Assembly: GCA_936450465.1 (NCBI GenBank)
Contig: OW388293.1
Location: 54,463,201-54,527,200, forward strand
From: Gibbula magus
Taxonomy: Eukaryota; Mollusca; Gastropoda; Trochida; Trochidae
Direction: 5' to 3'
Length of the DNA: 64,000 bases
In this document: one piece after another, positions 21,855 to 32,470 of the stretch
Numbering within the stretch: the first letter of the stretch is position 1
Layout: every line of letters starts with the position of its first letter
Translations under genes and position numbers: made by a program
Notes under the pieces: model-generated
What the model saw: only the letters and a program-made list of their open reading frames with translations
Told to the model about the DNA's origin: nothing
Databases searched by the model: none

Positions 21855-22791
21855 GGAGAGATGGGACGAAGAAATTGAATTCACTTACGGTAACATTTTG
21901 CGACAACAATTTATTGTTGTGAATAAGTCTCAAAATATATGCATTACATTTTTTAAGCATAGAATAATCAATAAACTAACGGAAAGTGCTTAAATTTTTA
22001 CCGCGACGCCATTTTAACGGCCATTTACGACATGCCGAATGTCGTTACCGTCACCTATATTCCCGGTAAATATGTGACCATGGGCTTTATTTCAATTACA
22101 TACATATTTTCAGTAAGTGATGAATATAAATCACCTTGTATAATTAACTGATAGTTATTCTTCCATTAAGCACTCTTAGATTGATTGTATATTCAATAAT
22201 AATTACAGGATAGGCCGTCAAAGTTACAGTTGAATTGGACCAAACTGCCGTGAGGTCAGATTTTTATGTTTATGAAGGTGATTTAAAAAACGACGTTTAA
22301 GTAATGAAAAACGTTCGGTGATCCCCTATTATTATTTCTGAATTAGTTTTTTTATTCAACTGCTCACATCATATTACAGTTTTAGCAATATCTAAAATAT
22401 ATTCGTCAGTGAAAAATCCTGTAGAATATGCGAAAACTGATGATAAAAATTCCGTTTTATATTTAAACTGCTTAATTCTATTTTATTTTATTAAACAGTG
22501 TCATTAATTGTCAAAATATAAACTTGCTATGTATCCGCATATGTGATAAAATTGCATCTGAAAGGATTCTGAGCTTAATTGTTGAAAGCACGTGCTTCAT
22601 TTAAGTACCGGTAGGTGAAATTGGTAAAAAATAACGTAATTTGCTGACAGGGGTGTTACTATTAATAACCTTTTAAATAATTCGGTGACCCCCAAATTTT
22701 ATTACATTTTTGGATACAAGACATGAAAAACTTGCTATTTTGAAAAAATAAGCGAATTCTAAAATATTTGGTTTCATCGCCCCATCTCTCC
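21855..22791. mobile_element. TTAA-flanked element, family E (937 bp)
   Basis: The ends GGAGAGATGGGACGAAGAAA and TTTCATCGCCCCATCTCTCC form a 20-bp inverted repeat with two mismatches. They lie directly inside TTAA at 21851-21854 and 22792-22795. There is no coding capacity; it is a non-autonomous piggyBac-type element. Confidence 0.86.
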
Positions 22792-23049
22792 TTAATGTAT
22801 AATTCCTATTACAACGAATTAAGTTTTGGCAAATTCTGTTTTTTTTCTGAATAATTCTTACTTGGTAACACCACACATGCATAAATACTCCAATGTGGAA
22901 AGCTAAGCTGGCTCCGTTAAGAATCCTCGTCAAGTCCTTCAGTACAAGGAGATAGCTAGAGGCTCCTCCAAGAATCAATTAGGCTTCCCTAACAACTGAC
23001 CATGATGGCAGCAATGAGTAGAAGCGCTGACGAGACATCACATGTGCTG

Positions 23050-23770
23050 ATTACAGGGTGAAAGATGTTGATAAGCAGTTAAGATCAAGTCATATACAGG
23101 GCACAATAAGTTGATAAGCAGTTAAGATCAAGTCACATACAGGGCACAATAAGTTGATAAGCAGTTGGTGTAAGTCATATACAGGGCACAATAAGTTGAT
23201 AAGCAGTTGCTGTAAGTCATAAACAGGGCACAATAAGTTGATTAGCAGTTGGTGTAAGTCATATACAGGGCACAATAAGTTGATAATCAGTTGTGTGAGT
23301 CACATACAGGGCATAATAAGTTGATAAGCAGTTGCTGTAAGTCATAAACAGGGCACAATAAGTTGATAAGCAGTTGGTGTAAGTCATATACAGGGCACAA
23401 TAAGTTGATAAGCAGTTGCTGTAAGTCATAAACAGGGCACAATAAGTTGATTAGCAGTTGGTGTAAGTCATATACAGGGCACAATAAGTTGATAATCAGT
23501 TGGTGTAAGTCACATACAGGGTGAAAGATGTTGATAATCAGTTGTGTGAGTCACATACAGGGCATAATAAGTTGATAATCAGTTGTGTGAGTCATATACA
23601 GGGCACAATAAGTTGATAAGCAGTTGGTGTAAGTCACACACAGGGCACAATAAGTTGAAAAGCAGTTAAGATCAAGTCATATACAGGGCACAATAAGTTG
23701 ATAAGCAGTAGGTGTATGTCGCATACAGGGCAAAATATGTTGATAAGCAGTTAATTTAAGTCACATGTGG
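23050..23770. repeat. 42-bp minisatellite, about 16-17 units
   Basis: Unit core GTTGATAAGCAGTTGGTGTA then AGTCATATACAGGGCACAAT, with variants of 42-43 bp. The length is mostly a multiple of three, so a minus-strand frame stays open across many units (CPVYDLHQLLINLL repeated). There is no start or splice context, so it is not called as protein. A lone degenerate unit occurs at about 24150-24200. Confidence 0.93.
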
Positions 23771-23814
23771 TGCCATATGGTCTTTTGCATAACACAGTCA
23801 ACCTATATCAGTGA

Positions 23815-24120
23815 AGTTCAGCAACAAAGGGTGTGGTTCGCCCCAAGGATCGATGACCCGCTACATTGCTGGATATATTGAGAGTTTGAAGGGTCATTCC
23901 CTGCCCCACACTGAGACACAAGTTGAGAGACTTAATTGGGTGGGTGACTTAGTTCAAAGTGTGCCTCTGTTCACCCAGCAGTAAATTGGGTACCTGGTAT
24001 GATACGATGGTAGTGTAAATTCAAACACTGATTGCCTGATAGGTAAACGGTTGTTTCTCTTCAGGGATTGTTCTGCAGTCATTGACCAAGGGTAAAATGT
24101 TGGCCAGTGCTATGAGCATG
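23815..24120 (+). mobile_element. Degenerate SINE (family S3)
   Basis: Contains GTGTGGTTCGCCCC (a decayed B box) and TTCACCCAGCAGTAAATTGG then GTACCTGG. The latter matches the body of the intact SINE at 49150-49460 (CACCCAGCTGTTTAAATGGG then TACCTG). Ends are not clear. Confidence 0.5.
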
Positions 24121-24200
24121 CAATGTGCATATTTGTTATATAAATGGACTTACAGGGCACGCTAACTTGATAAGCAGTTAGTGTAGATCACATAGAGGAT

Positions 24201-25094
24201 GTGGTAGGCAAGAAGGCTCATTTCCTACTTGACCAACAACCACGGCTAATGACATTGTCTCGACTGGTTTGATCAATTTAAGGAACACTATTAAGTAGGT
24301 CTCGGGATATTGGTAAATATACTCACAGCCACTTCTCATTAACAACATTGATGTGGAACTAATTCGAATTTCGTTTAATTATTAAATTACACCTCAAGCA
24401 AACTCTGGTAAATTCCAGGATAATTAGAAAACCAATCTAAAGTTTTCCAGCTTGACATCAAAGCATACTACTTTGTTTAAAAAATTAATTTAATTTTAAA
24501 GATAATTAAGGCCATTGCTAAAATGATATGAAAAAATTGATTACATTTGGTTTTATTTTCACCATCAACATTTTAGCAAATAGGATAATTTTCATGGCTT
24601 TGTCAAGTTTATATTCATCAAGCAACCCAGCTTGTTTAAATATTTTGGTGTGATCGTCAGAAGATCGAGTACTTAGGAATAATAATGTACATCTCGTGCT
24701 TCACATCTTAAAGATTTACATCTTGTGAAGTTAATAACTAGAAAAAGTGTGAGATTATAAGTTGTGTTACAAGTAGAAAAACAGAAATTCTGTCCTCGGG
24801 GGTTCTTTCACAATAGAAACATTTTAACTCCAATTTTTTAAAATGACACTAACGTAACCATAGTGACTTATCCTTTTGTGAAAGGGGGTAAAATGCTGAA
24901 AAATAGGCTTTATATTTACCCTCAAGAGCAAGTGCATGTGTGAGATTTTGTAATAATTTCTTCAACTGGTAAGTATGGAGCTAGAAAGCCAAAGCATAGA
25001 GCTGCATAGCTTTTTCAATAAAATATTCTTATAACTAACAATTTACTTTAATAGACTAGAAGGTGTTTATACTCCCCCAATTCAATTTCAGTTG
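24201..25094. other. AT-rich sequence with no gene found
   Basis: About 900 bp. No repeat boundary or exon was recognised. Confidence 0.5.
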
Positions 25095-25098
25095 TTAA

Positions 25099-26578
25099 CC
25101 CTTAACATGCGGGCGACGGAATTATCCGGGAGGCTCATAGAGAAAAATGTTAGAACCCTTGGCGAGACCCGTACGTTGGACTTAGTGCATTTACCGGGTC
25201 AGTAATAATTATATTTGCCCCCCAGGCGAAATGCGAGACGAAGTGTGTCCGTATATCGCCACATGAAAACTTGTTTACATACATCTCGCAGATAGCCACG
25301 ATAACGAGTCTGTGTGAATGTCCGGTCGAAATATCAAGTAAAATTCACACCAAATTGCGTGTGCATTGTTGACCCGTAACGCATTGATAATTAGCTTTAC
25401 AAAAGGCCAATTTTCTCGGGCTTAGCCCCCGAAGCATTAATTCGCTTGAGGCTATTTTCACCCACGTGTTTGTATTGCCTCGGGTTTGCCTCGCCCGAGA
25501 CTGCTATCTGCCTCGCATCTCGCGAGACGGGGGAAAAAATCGCTAACTCGCCTTACTCCCGCACTTCATATCATGTGAGCGAATAGTTTGTTTTCAAAAA
25601 AAAATACGGCAAAATAAAGGGGAAACAATGGACTACATTCCCATATAAAATTAGAAAATCTCAAAAAAATAATAAAGACACAGCAAGCGCCGTGAAAAAG
25701 GTCATGTTTACACTTCATAAATTTTGAAACAATCAGCGATTTTCACAACTTCTAAAACATTTATCACGGCTAAAATACTGAATGCATTTTCATAATTTTT
25801 ATATCACAATAAACCGAAAAGAATAATCTTTTATTCTATATAAAATGCGAAGATTTATTCACAGAAATAAAGATACAATTTTACCTTTCTGAGAGGCATG
25901 TGAAACCAAACGGCACACAATCTAATCAACATATTTTCATCAGTTATGGTTCGAGGTTAGCGTTTATTTGAAAAGTCAAACAACATAACCATATTTGGGT
26001 TGACATGTGCTTATTTGTCAACTGGTTCGAGATTATGATTTCTTGGAAAAGTGCGATGAACGACCGTTTGCAATGCCGCATACATGTTGTAAGTATTGAC
26101 GATTTTATAGGTGGAAATAAAGACAAACTTTACATAGCTATAGAATTATAACCAAAGGTCGCATTCTAATAATTTTTATATCATTGTGAAGCTAGACATC
26201 TTGTCTTCAATTCCGTATATAGATGGAATTTTTTTCGTTTCGTATTTATGATGTTACGAGGCCCGAATTAAAGACAATCTTTCGAAAGTAATAGAATAAA
26301 AACGAAAAAACATAGAAAATTCATTCAAAGTTTCGGGTGTGAATTAGCCATTTGTGTACGGGTGTCGCTATTTGAATTTGTATTGAACGCCCGTATATAG
26401 TCCTTATTCGCCATGTAGATGCGGTATATTTCGTAAAAACGGTACCGGAATCGCCGCCTGGAAATTCCGCCAGCAGAGCTCGTTAGTGAATAAGCTCAAA
26501 CTACTGCTGCGAGCTGCGAGCCTGTAAATTCCGCCACAGGGGCTAAAAATGGTAAAATATATATACGCAACGTAAGGG
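25099..26578. mobile_element. TTAA-flanked element, family D (1.48 kb)
   Basis: The ends CCCTTAACATGCG and CGCAACGTAAGGG are imperfect inverted repeats inside TTAA at 25095-25098 and 26579-26582. Ends beginning CCCT plus TTAA are the usual piggyBac pattern. No intact reading frame is present. A CpG-rich patch with many CTCGGG and CTCGCG words occupies 25405-25560. Confidence 0.8.
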
Positions 26579-26589
26579 TTAACCTTTCA

Positions 26590-27005
26590 CAAGACAAATA
26601 CCAAATTTTTACCATGGAAACAAAAAATAATTTTAAAAAATTAAAATCTGAAAGCCCCAAAAGGCACATCTACATGATATGGGGAGGCTGTATACCAAAT
26701 TTAGTGAGGATCGGTCAAGTAGTTTAAGATCTGCTCCGAAAACAAACACTACCCTTCAAATAGACAAAGTGGAAATTGTTACCATGGAAACAAAACAATT
26801 TTTTTTAGAAAAAGCTGAAACCCCCAAAAGGCACATCTACATGATATGGAGAAGCTGTATACCAAATTTGGTGAAGATTGGTCAAGTAGTTTAAGAGAAC
26901 TGCTCTGGAAACAATGGGAACGCCAACGCCAACACAAACGCCAACACCAACACCAACAGGAACTCAACCAAAAACAAAATGTCTCCTGAACCTTCGGGGG
27001 GAAGA
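26590..27005 (+). repeat. Tandem pair of about 155 bp with CCAACA tail
   Basis: Two diverged copies contain CCCCAAAAGGCACATCTACA and GGTCAAGTAGTTTAAGA, each preceded by ACCATGGAAACAAAA. They are followed by a GCCAACACCAAC run (26925-26965) and CCTTCGGGGGGAAGACA. Structurally like the interior and tail of a Helentron-like element; ends are not defined. Confidence 0.6.
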
Positions 27006-27089
27006 CATAATTCTGGGAACTTTCAGAATCTACCCCGGGTATCCTGGTTACTGTTCCATCCCTATTTAATAATTAAGTTCATTGTAACA

Positions 27090-27587
27090 AGGCTGGGCGC
27101 ACACTACGTCCAATTTTTCTTGCGATGCATCATGCGATGAGTTGCTTTTTTCCGCGCACACTACACACATTAAGCAAGTGTGTTAGATATTGCGTTTTAT
27201 GATATCTCTCGCGTATTGTAGTCTACAGACATGGATGCCATATGTCTTTATATCCAAATATCCTACAAAACATAATTCAATTAAAAAATAATTCGAACTA
27301 TATAAAAGCGGATTTGTAAGTATGGATCAAGACATAATAATAGCACGTATGATTCATAGGCCTATCCACTTTCTTTCCATGTGGTTTGAGTGGGAAAACC
27401 CACTCAGGAAGTGTAAAATATGACGTAAGATAGGGAATTCTCCATGTGATTTCGTTTCCGATGCGTATCGCATTGATGTGTTGGATGTAGTACGTGTGCG
27501 CAGCCTATGAAAAATACACAGTCTGCGTTTTTTAACGCATCGCATGACATATCGCATGGAAAATCGGACGTAGTGTGCGCCCAGCCT
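27090..27587. mobile_element. MITE with GGCTGGGCGCACACTACGTC ends
   Basis: About 498 bp with strong inverted ends, AGGCTGGGCGCACACTACGT and ACGTAGTGTGCGCCCAGCCT. The second-layer motif GCGATGC is also inverted. No target duplication is convincing, so no superfamily is given. Confidence 0.8.
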
Positions 27588-27886
27588 AATCAAAATCTTA
27601 GTTACAAACATCCAAATAATAGGTGAAAATAAACAGCAGTAAAAAGTGAATTTAATCAGTAGGTAAACACATCACAAGAGATGAAGATCTCAACCAACAG
27701 TCGACCCATGTGGAGATATTTCGAAACCCCCACCTTTGAACATTTTTGTATGAATTTGGAGCCCCTTTTCAATAAGTGAATTCCTGGATCTGCCTGTGCA
27801 ATGATTCATGTGACCGTTGCTTACAAAGACTTTAGGATCACGAATTATTAACAATAAAAATGGCAGTAAATTGCTATGGTTCATGT

Positions 27887-29261
27887 CAGGGATGCAGATT
27901 CAAATTTTTGCCAGTCGGACATTTCATCTTTGACCCAAAAAGACGAACCCGGAAGTAAAAAAATGTTTATGAATAAAGTATGAGAAAGTATTACTATTTG
28001 TTGGTTCTTTATTCATTGCATACTATTAAACATAACACGAAAGCATGTAACTATAACTATTAATGTATCATTAACATGCATAAAATGGTTCATAATTAAA
28101 AATCAATGTTTACCAACTACGATTTACCGACAGTGCTAGTTTGAGCGAGTTTACACAAGCGAGTTTACAAGCGAATTTGCGTCAAGATAGACAAGAAAAT
28201 TCTAATAATTTAATTGCACATAGTTCATCAAAAGTTCAAATCATGGACCAAATGATATGTACATTCTAAATAATCATTTTAAATTCAAAGGAACTCGTTT
28301 TCAATAGCGATACAATTTATGTAAACTCACAACTCGGCAGAGCACGTGGTCCAACTATTTTCCATACGACTATTTCCTATTCAAGATGTAGTTACGAATT
28401 TGAACTTATTCTTATAAGATTACTTTTATATTTTATTTGGAGACATATTTCGCTATTGTAAATGAATAATTATAAAATAAAAAGAACTAATTTAAACGCA
28501 AGAGAAATTGGAGTTTTTAAATTAGCATACCTCTTAAAAACGTGTGTCATCATGTAAATGCGATCGCGTGTTCGTAGCGTCATACAAACGGTGTTTGACT
28601 ACATAACGTCTCGTGAAATAATATTGCTAATTATTCGTTTTTGATAGGTTTATTTATTTTGAATTTGTATAATAGCTTTACCATACATCGATATTGATCT
28701 ATCATATTTTGTTACAATATGTTACCTATGTTTTATGACCGAGATATTATTAAATTTATCGAGATTCAAAATAGCAAAATCTTAATCTGTAACAAATTCA
28801 TGAATCACCGGTACGGTGAAGCCACACGTTCATGCAATGTTTATCTTTGACAAAATTTGTTTACAATGCGATTTTAATGAAATCTTTTTAGTAAATAATG
28901 TTGCGAAATGGGTCACATCTTTCAGTCACTAAATGACACTGGAAATTTCAATTAAATATCAAACGGTAAGTGTTTTTTCTGCCGACAATTATAATTTACT
29001 GAAGATAATGATGATTGACGTCGTGCCTCGTGCTGTGAAGAATATATGTGACTTCTTGACTGGATCAACATATTTCAATTTCATAAACAATTATGACCGA
29101 CACAAGCAGGGCTGTTTGCCTTTATTTAATGCTTGTAAGTTTAGTTTTCCTTTTATTTTCTGCAATCGGTCAACTGATGTCCAACAGGTCAATTTTCCAT
29201 TCGGTCAAACTGGATTTACAATCGGACATGTCCGGCAAATAGACCGATTTCTGCATCCCTG
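27887..29261. mobile_element. hAT-type non-autonomous element (1.38 kb)
   Basis: Ends CAGGGATGCAGA and TCTGCATCCCTG are inverted repeats, flanked on both sides by the 8-bp direct duplication GTTCATGT (27879-27886 and 29262-29269). An 8-bp duplication with CAGGG ends is diagnostic for hAT. A plus-strand frame at 28933-29274 crosses the right end and shows no transposase motif, so I do not call it. Confidence 0.92.
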
Positions 29262-29274
29262 GTTCATGTGCTAA

Positions 29275-30707
29275 TATCAGTGTTTGGAATTGCTGCCCAT
29301 CAGCCAATTGCTGGTTAGTTCCCAATACAAACTTGGCCAGCTAGCCTTCTTGCTTGTTTGAGTTTTGATAAATTGAGCGTCTAAAGCTTGCATTGCTTGG
29401 CACATTCTTAGAAGGGTTAATTGAAATTCTTCCCAAAAGCCCTACACTGCCAGTTAGGACTGAAATGTATCTAGCATCCAAAACTGTCTCTCACAGAAGA
29501 TATCACTTGTGTGAGATCAAGTAATATCTACAAGCGATATCTACATTTTAGATACATTGCTACATATATATGCAATCAAATCATCATAATCCTTTTACAT
29601 CAACAGTTAATGACATCACTGAGAACACTGCTTACAATGCCATGAAGTCATAAAGTTGTTGCCAAAATGCTTAGGATGGCACAATGCTATGACCTCACCG
29701 GATCACTGCTAAAGAAGCTAAATGGCAATCTTGTCTTTCAGATATGTTCATTCTTGTGCTAATAATTGTTGAAGAATGATTTTGAATGATAAAGAAAATC
29801 CACCCTCTTGCCTTCTAATATCAAATACATCAAGTGAGTGAATTATTGTTTAACGCCACTTGGGCGGTATCACAACCATTGGCGGCGAACAAATACATCA
29901 ACACTCGTTGATAAAAATAAAACTATCCTCAGCAAGGCTTGGATATTTGTAACCCTAATCAGCTAGTATTGACATATAAGATATCAGAAGACACTTGGGT
30001 GAGATTCTCTATTTGTACACTTGCTAATATTAGGATTAACACAAACATTTCTAAAATTTGGAAAAGGAAAGTATCCACTACGAAACATGCATCAGAAGGT
30101 CAGGAAATGTCAGAGTTGAAACCTATTTATATTCCATGGTTTTCTTAAGGAGGTGCTGGTGCCCTAGGGGACTATCTATCTGCTAATTGCTTCAATTAAG
30201 CATGGACGGTTTGTCTCACTTAGTCTCTCTGTTGGTCAATTTGTCTGTGGCGGGCCCAAAATACATCAGCATTTGTATAGCTCAAACATGGATTTCTGGA
30301 AATAAAGAACACCATCGGAACATGATGCTAATTCAGCTGCTATTGAATCCTGGGAATCAATTTCTGAGCCCAGCAAGACACTTTATTCAATATCACATTC
30401 ACTATGTGCAATGAGTTACAAGATTCTGGGGACAATTCAAATGTCGTGTGCTTTGAAATTGATGTGTTTTATGCTTAACCTGTATATGCAAAATTGGAAG
30501 CAATTTTTTGGACATTTTTTATGTGAAATTTTGCTTTAGAATCCAGATGCCTTTGGGAAAATAAGTTGTCATTCTGTTTCTAGATGCAGAGAGTCACGTT
30601 TTGGATAGTGCAAAACCAAGGAAGGCTAAAGCTGTGAATTATCTATGCAAATAAAATGTTATTCTGATAATTTGAGGTTTCTCTTGATATGAGTGAATTC
30701 TGTCGAT
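29275..30707. other. Sequence with no gene found; SINE-like scrap at 29832-29890
   Basis: 29832-29890 (GTGAGTGAATTATTGTTTAA then CGCC, and TATCACAACCA) resembles the 3' tail region of family S2 SINEs. The rest is unassigned. Confidence 0.45.
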
Positions 30708-30711
30708 TTAA

Positions 30712-31196
30712 AGGTACATCCATTCTGTTGTTGGGGGTCAAATATGCCAAACGTTATAAATTGTCTTACTTTATCGAGAAGTACCAACTGTTACCGAAAC
30801 ATACCATTTTGATGATACTCGACTTAGTATATTGACGATATGAATGTAAAAGTGTCGATTTCTGATCGAAAACCGGACAATGCACCGCGTGTGGCGAGCG
30901 CCGATGAGTCAAACGTAATTTTTTAACCTTATTTAAACCAGACAAAATAACAAATTTGGGTTGATAATGTTTGATAGGTCATATAACTACTGTTCATGTA
31001 AATAGGACGTGCACTTTCGGTTTCTGCACATGCATAATTATGTTACTCGATTTTAATTTATTATATTATATATGATATATTTGGCGAATGAATATGCAAG
31101 CTGAGTGATTTTATTTGAATTGTAAACAGCACATATGGTGTGTTGGAACGTATTTAAGTCAAATAAAATTTCAAATGAAACACAATGAATGCACCT
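30712..31196 (+). mobile_element. TTAA-flanked MITE, family B, copy 1
   Basis: 485 bp with ends AGGTACATCCATT and AATGCACCT, flanked by TTAA at 30708-30711 and 31197-31200. The interior contains GGGGGTCAAATATGCCAAAC and GTTTCTGCACATGCATAAT, shared with copies at 35796 and 48521. No coding capacity. Confidence 0.85.
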
Positions 31197-31334
31197 TTAA
31201 GAAGACGTGAATTAAGATCTCAAACCTAGATCCTGAGCTATAATAACTATATAGCTCCCCCTCTCTACTTTGTCGTTATAATTCGTGATTTTTAATTATA
31301 CATGGAATCTGATAGATCTGTGAAATAAAATTAG

Positions 31335-31425
31335 CAAGCTACTCGTCCCAAAAGAGTACAAGAATTTGTTGTAGATGTAGTGTGATTTGAACGTAACAAT
31401 GTTACAAGTGTTCACTATCAAAATG
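31335..31425 (+). mobile_element. SINE fragment (family S4)
   Basis: Shares GAGTACAAGAATTTG, TAGTGTGATTTGAACGTAAC and AATGTTACAAGTGTTCACTA with the copy at 62655-62830. Only the 3' part is present. Confidence 0.55.
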
Positions 31426-31444
31426 GCATATACTTTAATTCTAA

Positions 31445-31799
31445 AGGGGGCAGTAGCACATTTTTTGCAAAATTTATTTTTTCAAATTTCCTATTTATAA
31501 TGATAGTTTATGACATTTAAATTAACTTTAGAGGGTAAAACATCTTATTACACAAACCAATTATCTGTAGTGGTAAAAACTATGTTGCGTATAAAGCAAA
31601 AATTGCATGGCAGCCATTTTATTGTGAACACAATTTATTATTTTGTATTACAAAAACGATTCCCATGGCTTTACCGAAACATGTACACTCATTTTAAACT
31701 TTATTTTCCGAAGAGAGAAGTATGTTTTACTATTGGTGAAATTATTTTTCAAATACATTTCATCAACTTATTTGAGCGAAGAAACGTGCTACTGCCCCT
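31445..31799 (+). mobile_element. TTAA-type MITE, family A, copy 2
   Basis: 355 bp with ends AGGGGGCAGTAGCAC and ACGTGCTACTGCCCCT. The right flank is TTAA; the left flank is CTAA, a one-base change. The body is collinear with copy 1. Open frames within it are fortuitous. Confidence 0.85.
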
Positions 31800-32029
31800 T
31801 TAAAATACATCTATAAACTCAGTGTATATTCCATATTGAGTCCTTTTGTATATCAAAGTGTTAAGGTGAATTTTGGATTAAAAATGGTCAAAAGAGTTGA
31901 CAACGGTGGCTAATATTACAGGAGGATGTACTGGTTAATCCTGCCAAGTCATTGTGGCTTTGACTTGTGGTGAAGCATCGTGATCTTCTTGTACTGGCTA
32001 TAAAGCATATCTCTCAAATCTCAACTAAG

Positions 32030-32283
32030 GGGTGTGATAGCACAGTGGTTAGTGTGTTTGAAGAATTGTTCTACACACAGTAAGGTTTGGGTGCAATGCT
32101 ACACTGAATTGCATTGCAGTACCGCCCATGGTTCACTAGCTCCATCCGATGCTTGCAAGTTTCATTGCAATGCAAAGCCATCATGGCTTTTCGGGCTTTC
32201 TCCCTGCAATAATACTAGAAGTGATAAAAGTGAAATGCTCTTGAAAGCAGCATTAAAGTCCACCTCACCTCACCCCACCCTGA
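32030..32283 (+). mobile_element. SINE (family S2), plus-strand copy
   Basis: Contains a decayed tRNA A box (AGCACAGTGGTTAGTG), then the shared body GTAAGGTTTGGGTGCAATGC, TGGTTCACTAGCTCCATCCG, CTTGAAAGCAGC and a CACCTCACCTCACC tail. The B-box part of the head is missing. The other three copies are in reverse orientation. Confidence 0.75.
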
Positions 32284-32326
32284 CTGATTTTACGAGAATA
32301 AAAAGGAATAGAATGGGTAATAAAGA

Positions 32327-32470
32327 AATTATTACACTCGAAAGTGTGCCATATGACTTTTACAAAACTCGTGCAAATTTATGTATAACCCTCGCTCTCG
32401 CTCGGGCAATACACAAATTCACACTCGTTTCGTAAAAGTCATATGACACACTTCCTCGGGTAATAATCTC
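32327..32470. repeat. Foldback (hairpin) element, about 145 bp
   Basis: Arms containing GTGCCATATGACTTTTAC and GTAAAAGTCATATGACACAC pair over about 50 bp around a loop with CTCGCTCTCGCTCGGG. No target duplication was identified. Confidence 0.8.

Noticed and set aside
22858..22978. Minus-strand frame with a hydrophobic stretch (LVLKDLTRILNGASLAFHIG) ending at a good GTAAGA donor
   Set aside because: No ATG and no convincing acceptor before the in-frame TAA; the protein is not like KCNQ or any family I recognise. It might merit a transcript check but is not supportable as a feature.
23090..23484. CRISPR-like direct repeats
   Set aside because: Units are contiguous with no unique spacers; this is a eukaryotic minisatellite.
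28933..29274. 113-codon frame at the right end of the hAT element
   Set aside because: It runs through the inverted terminal repeat and into the target duplication, with no dimerisation or catalytic motif of hAT transposases.
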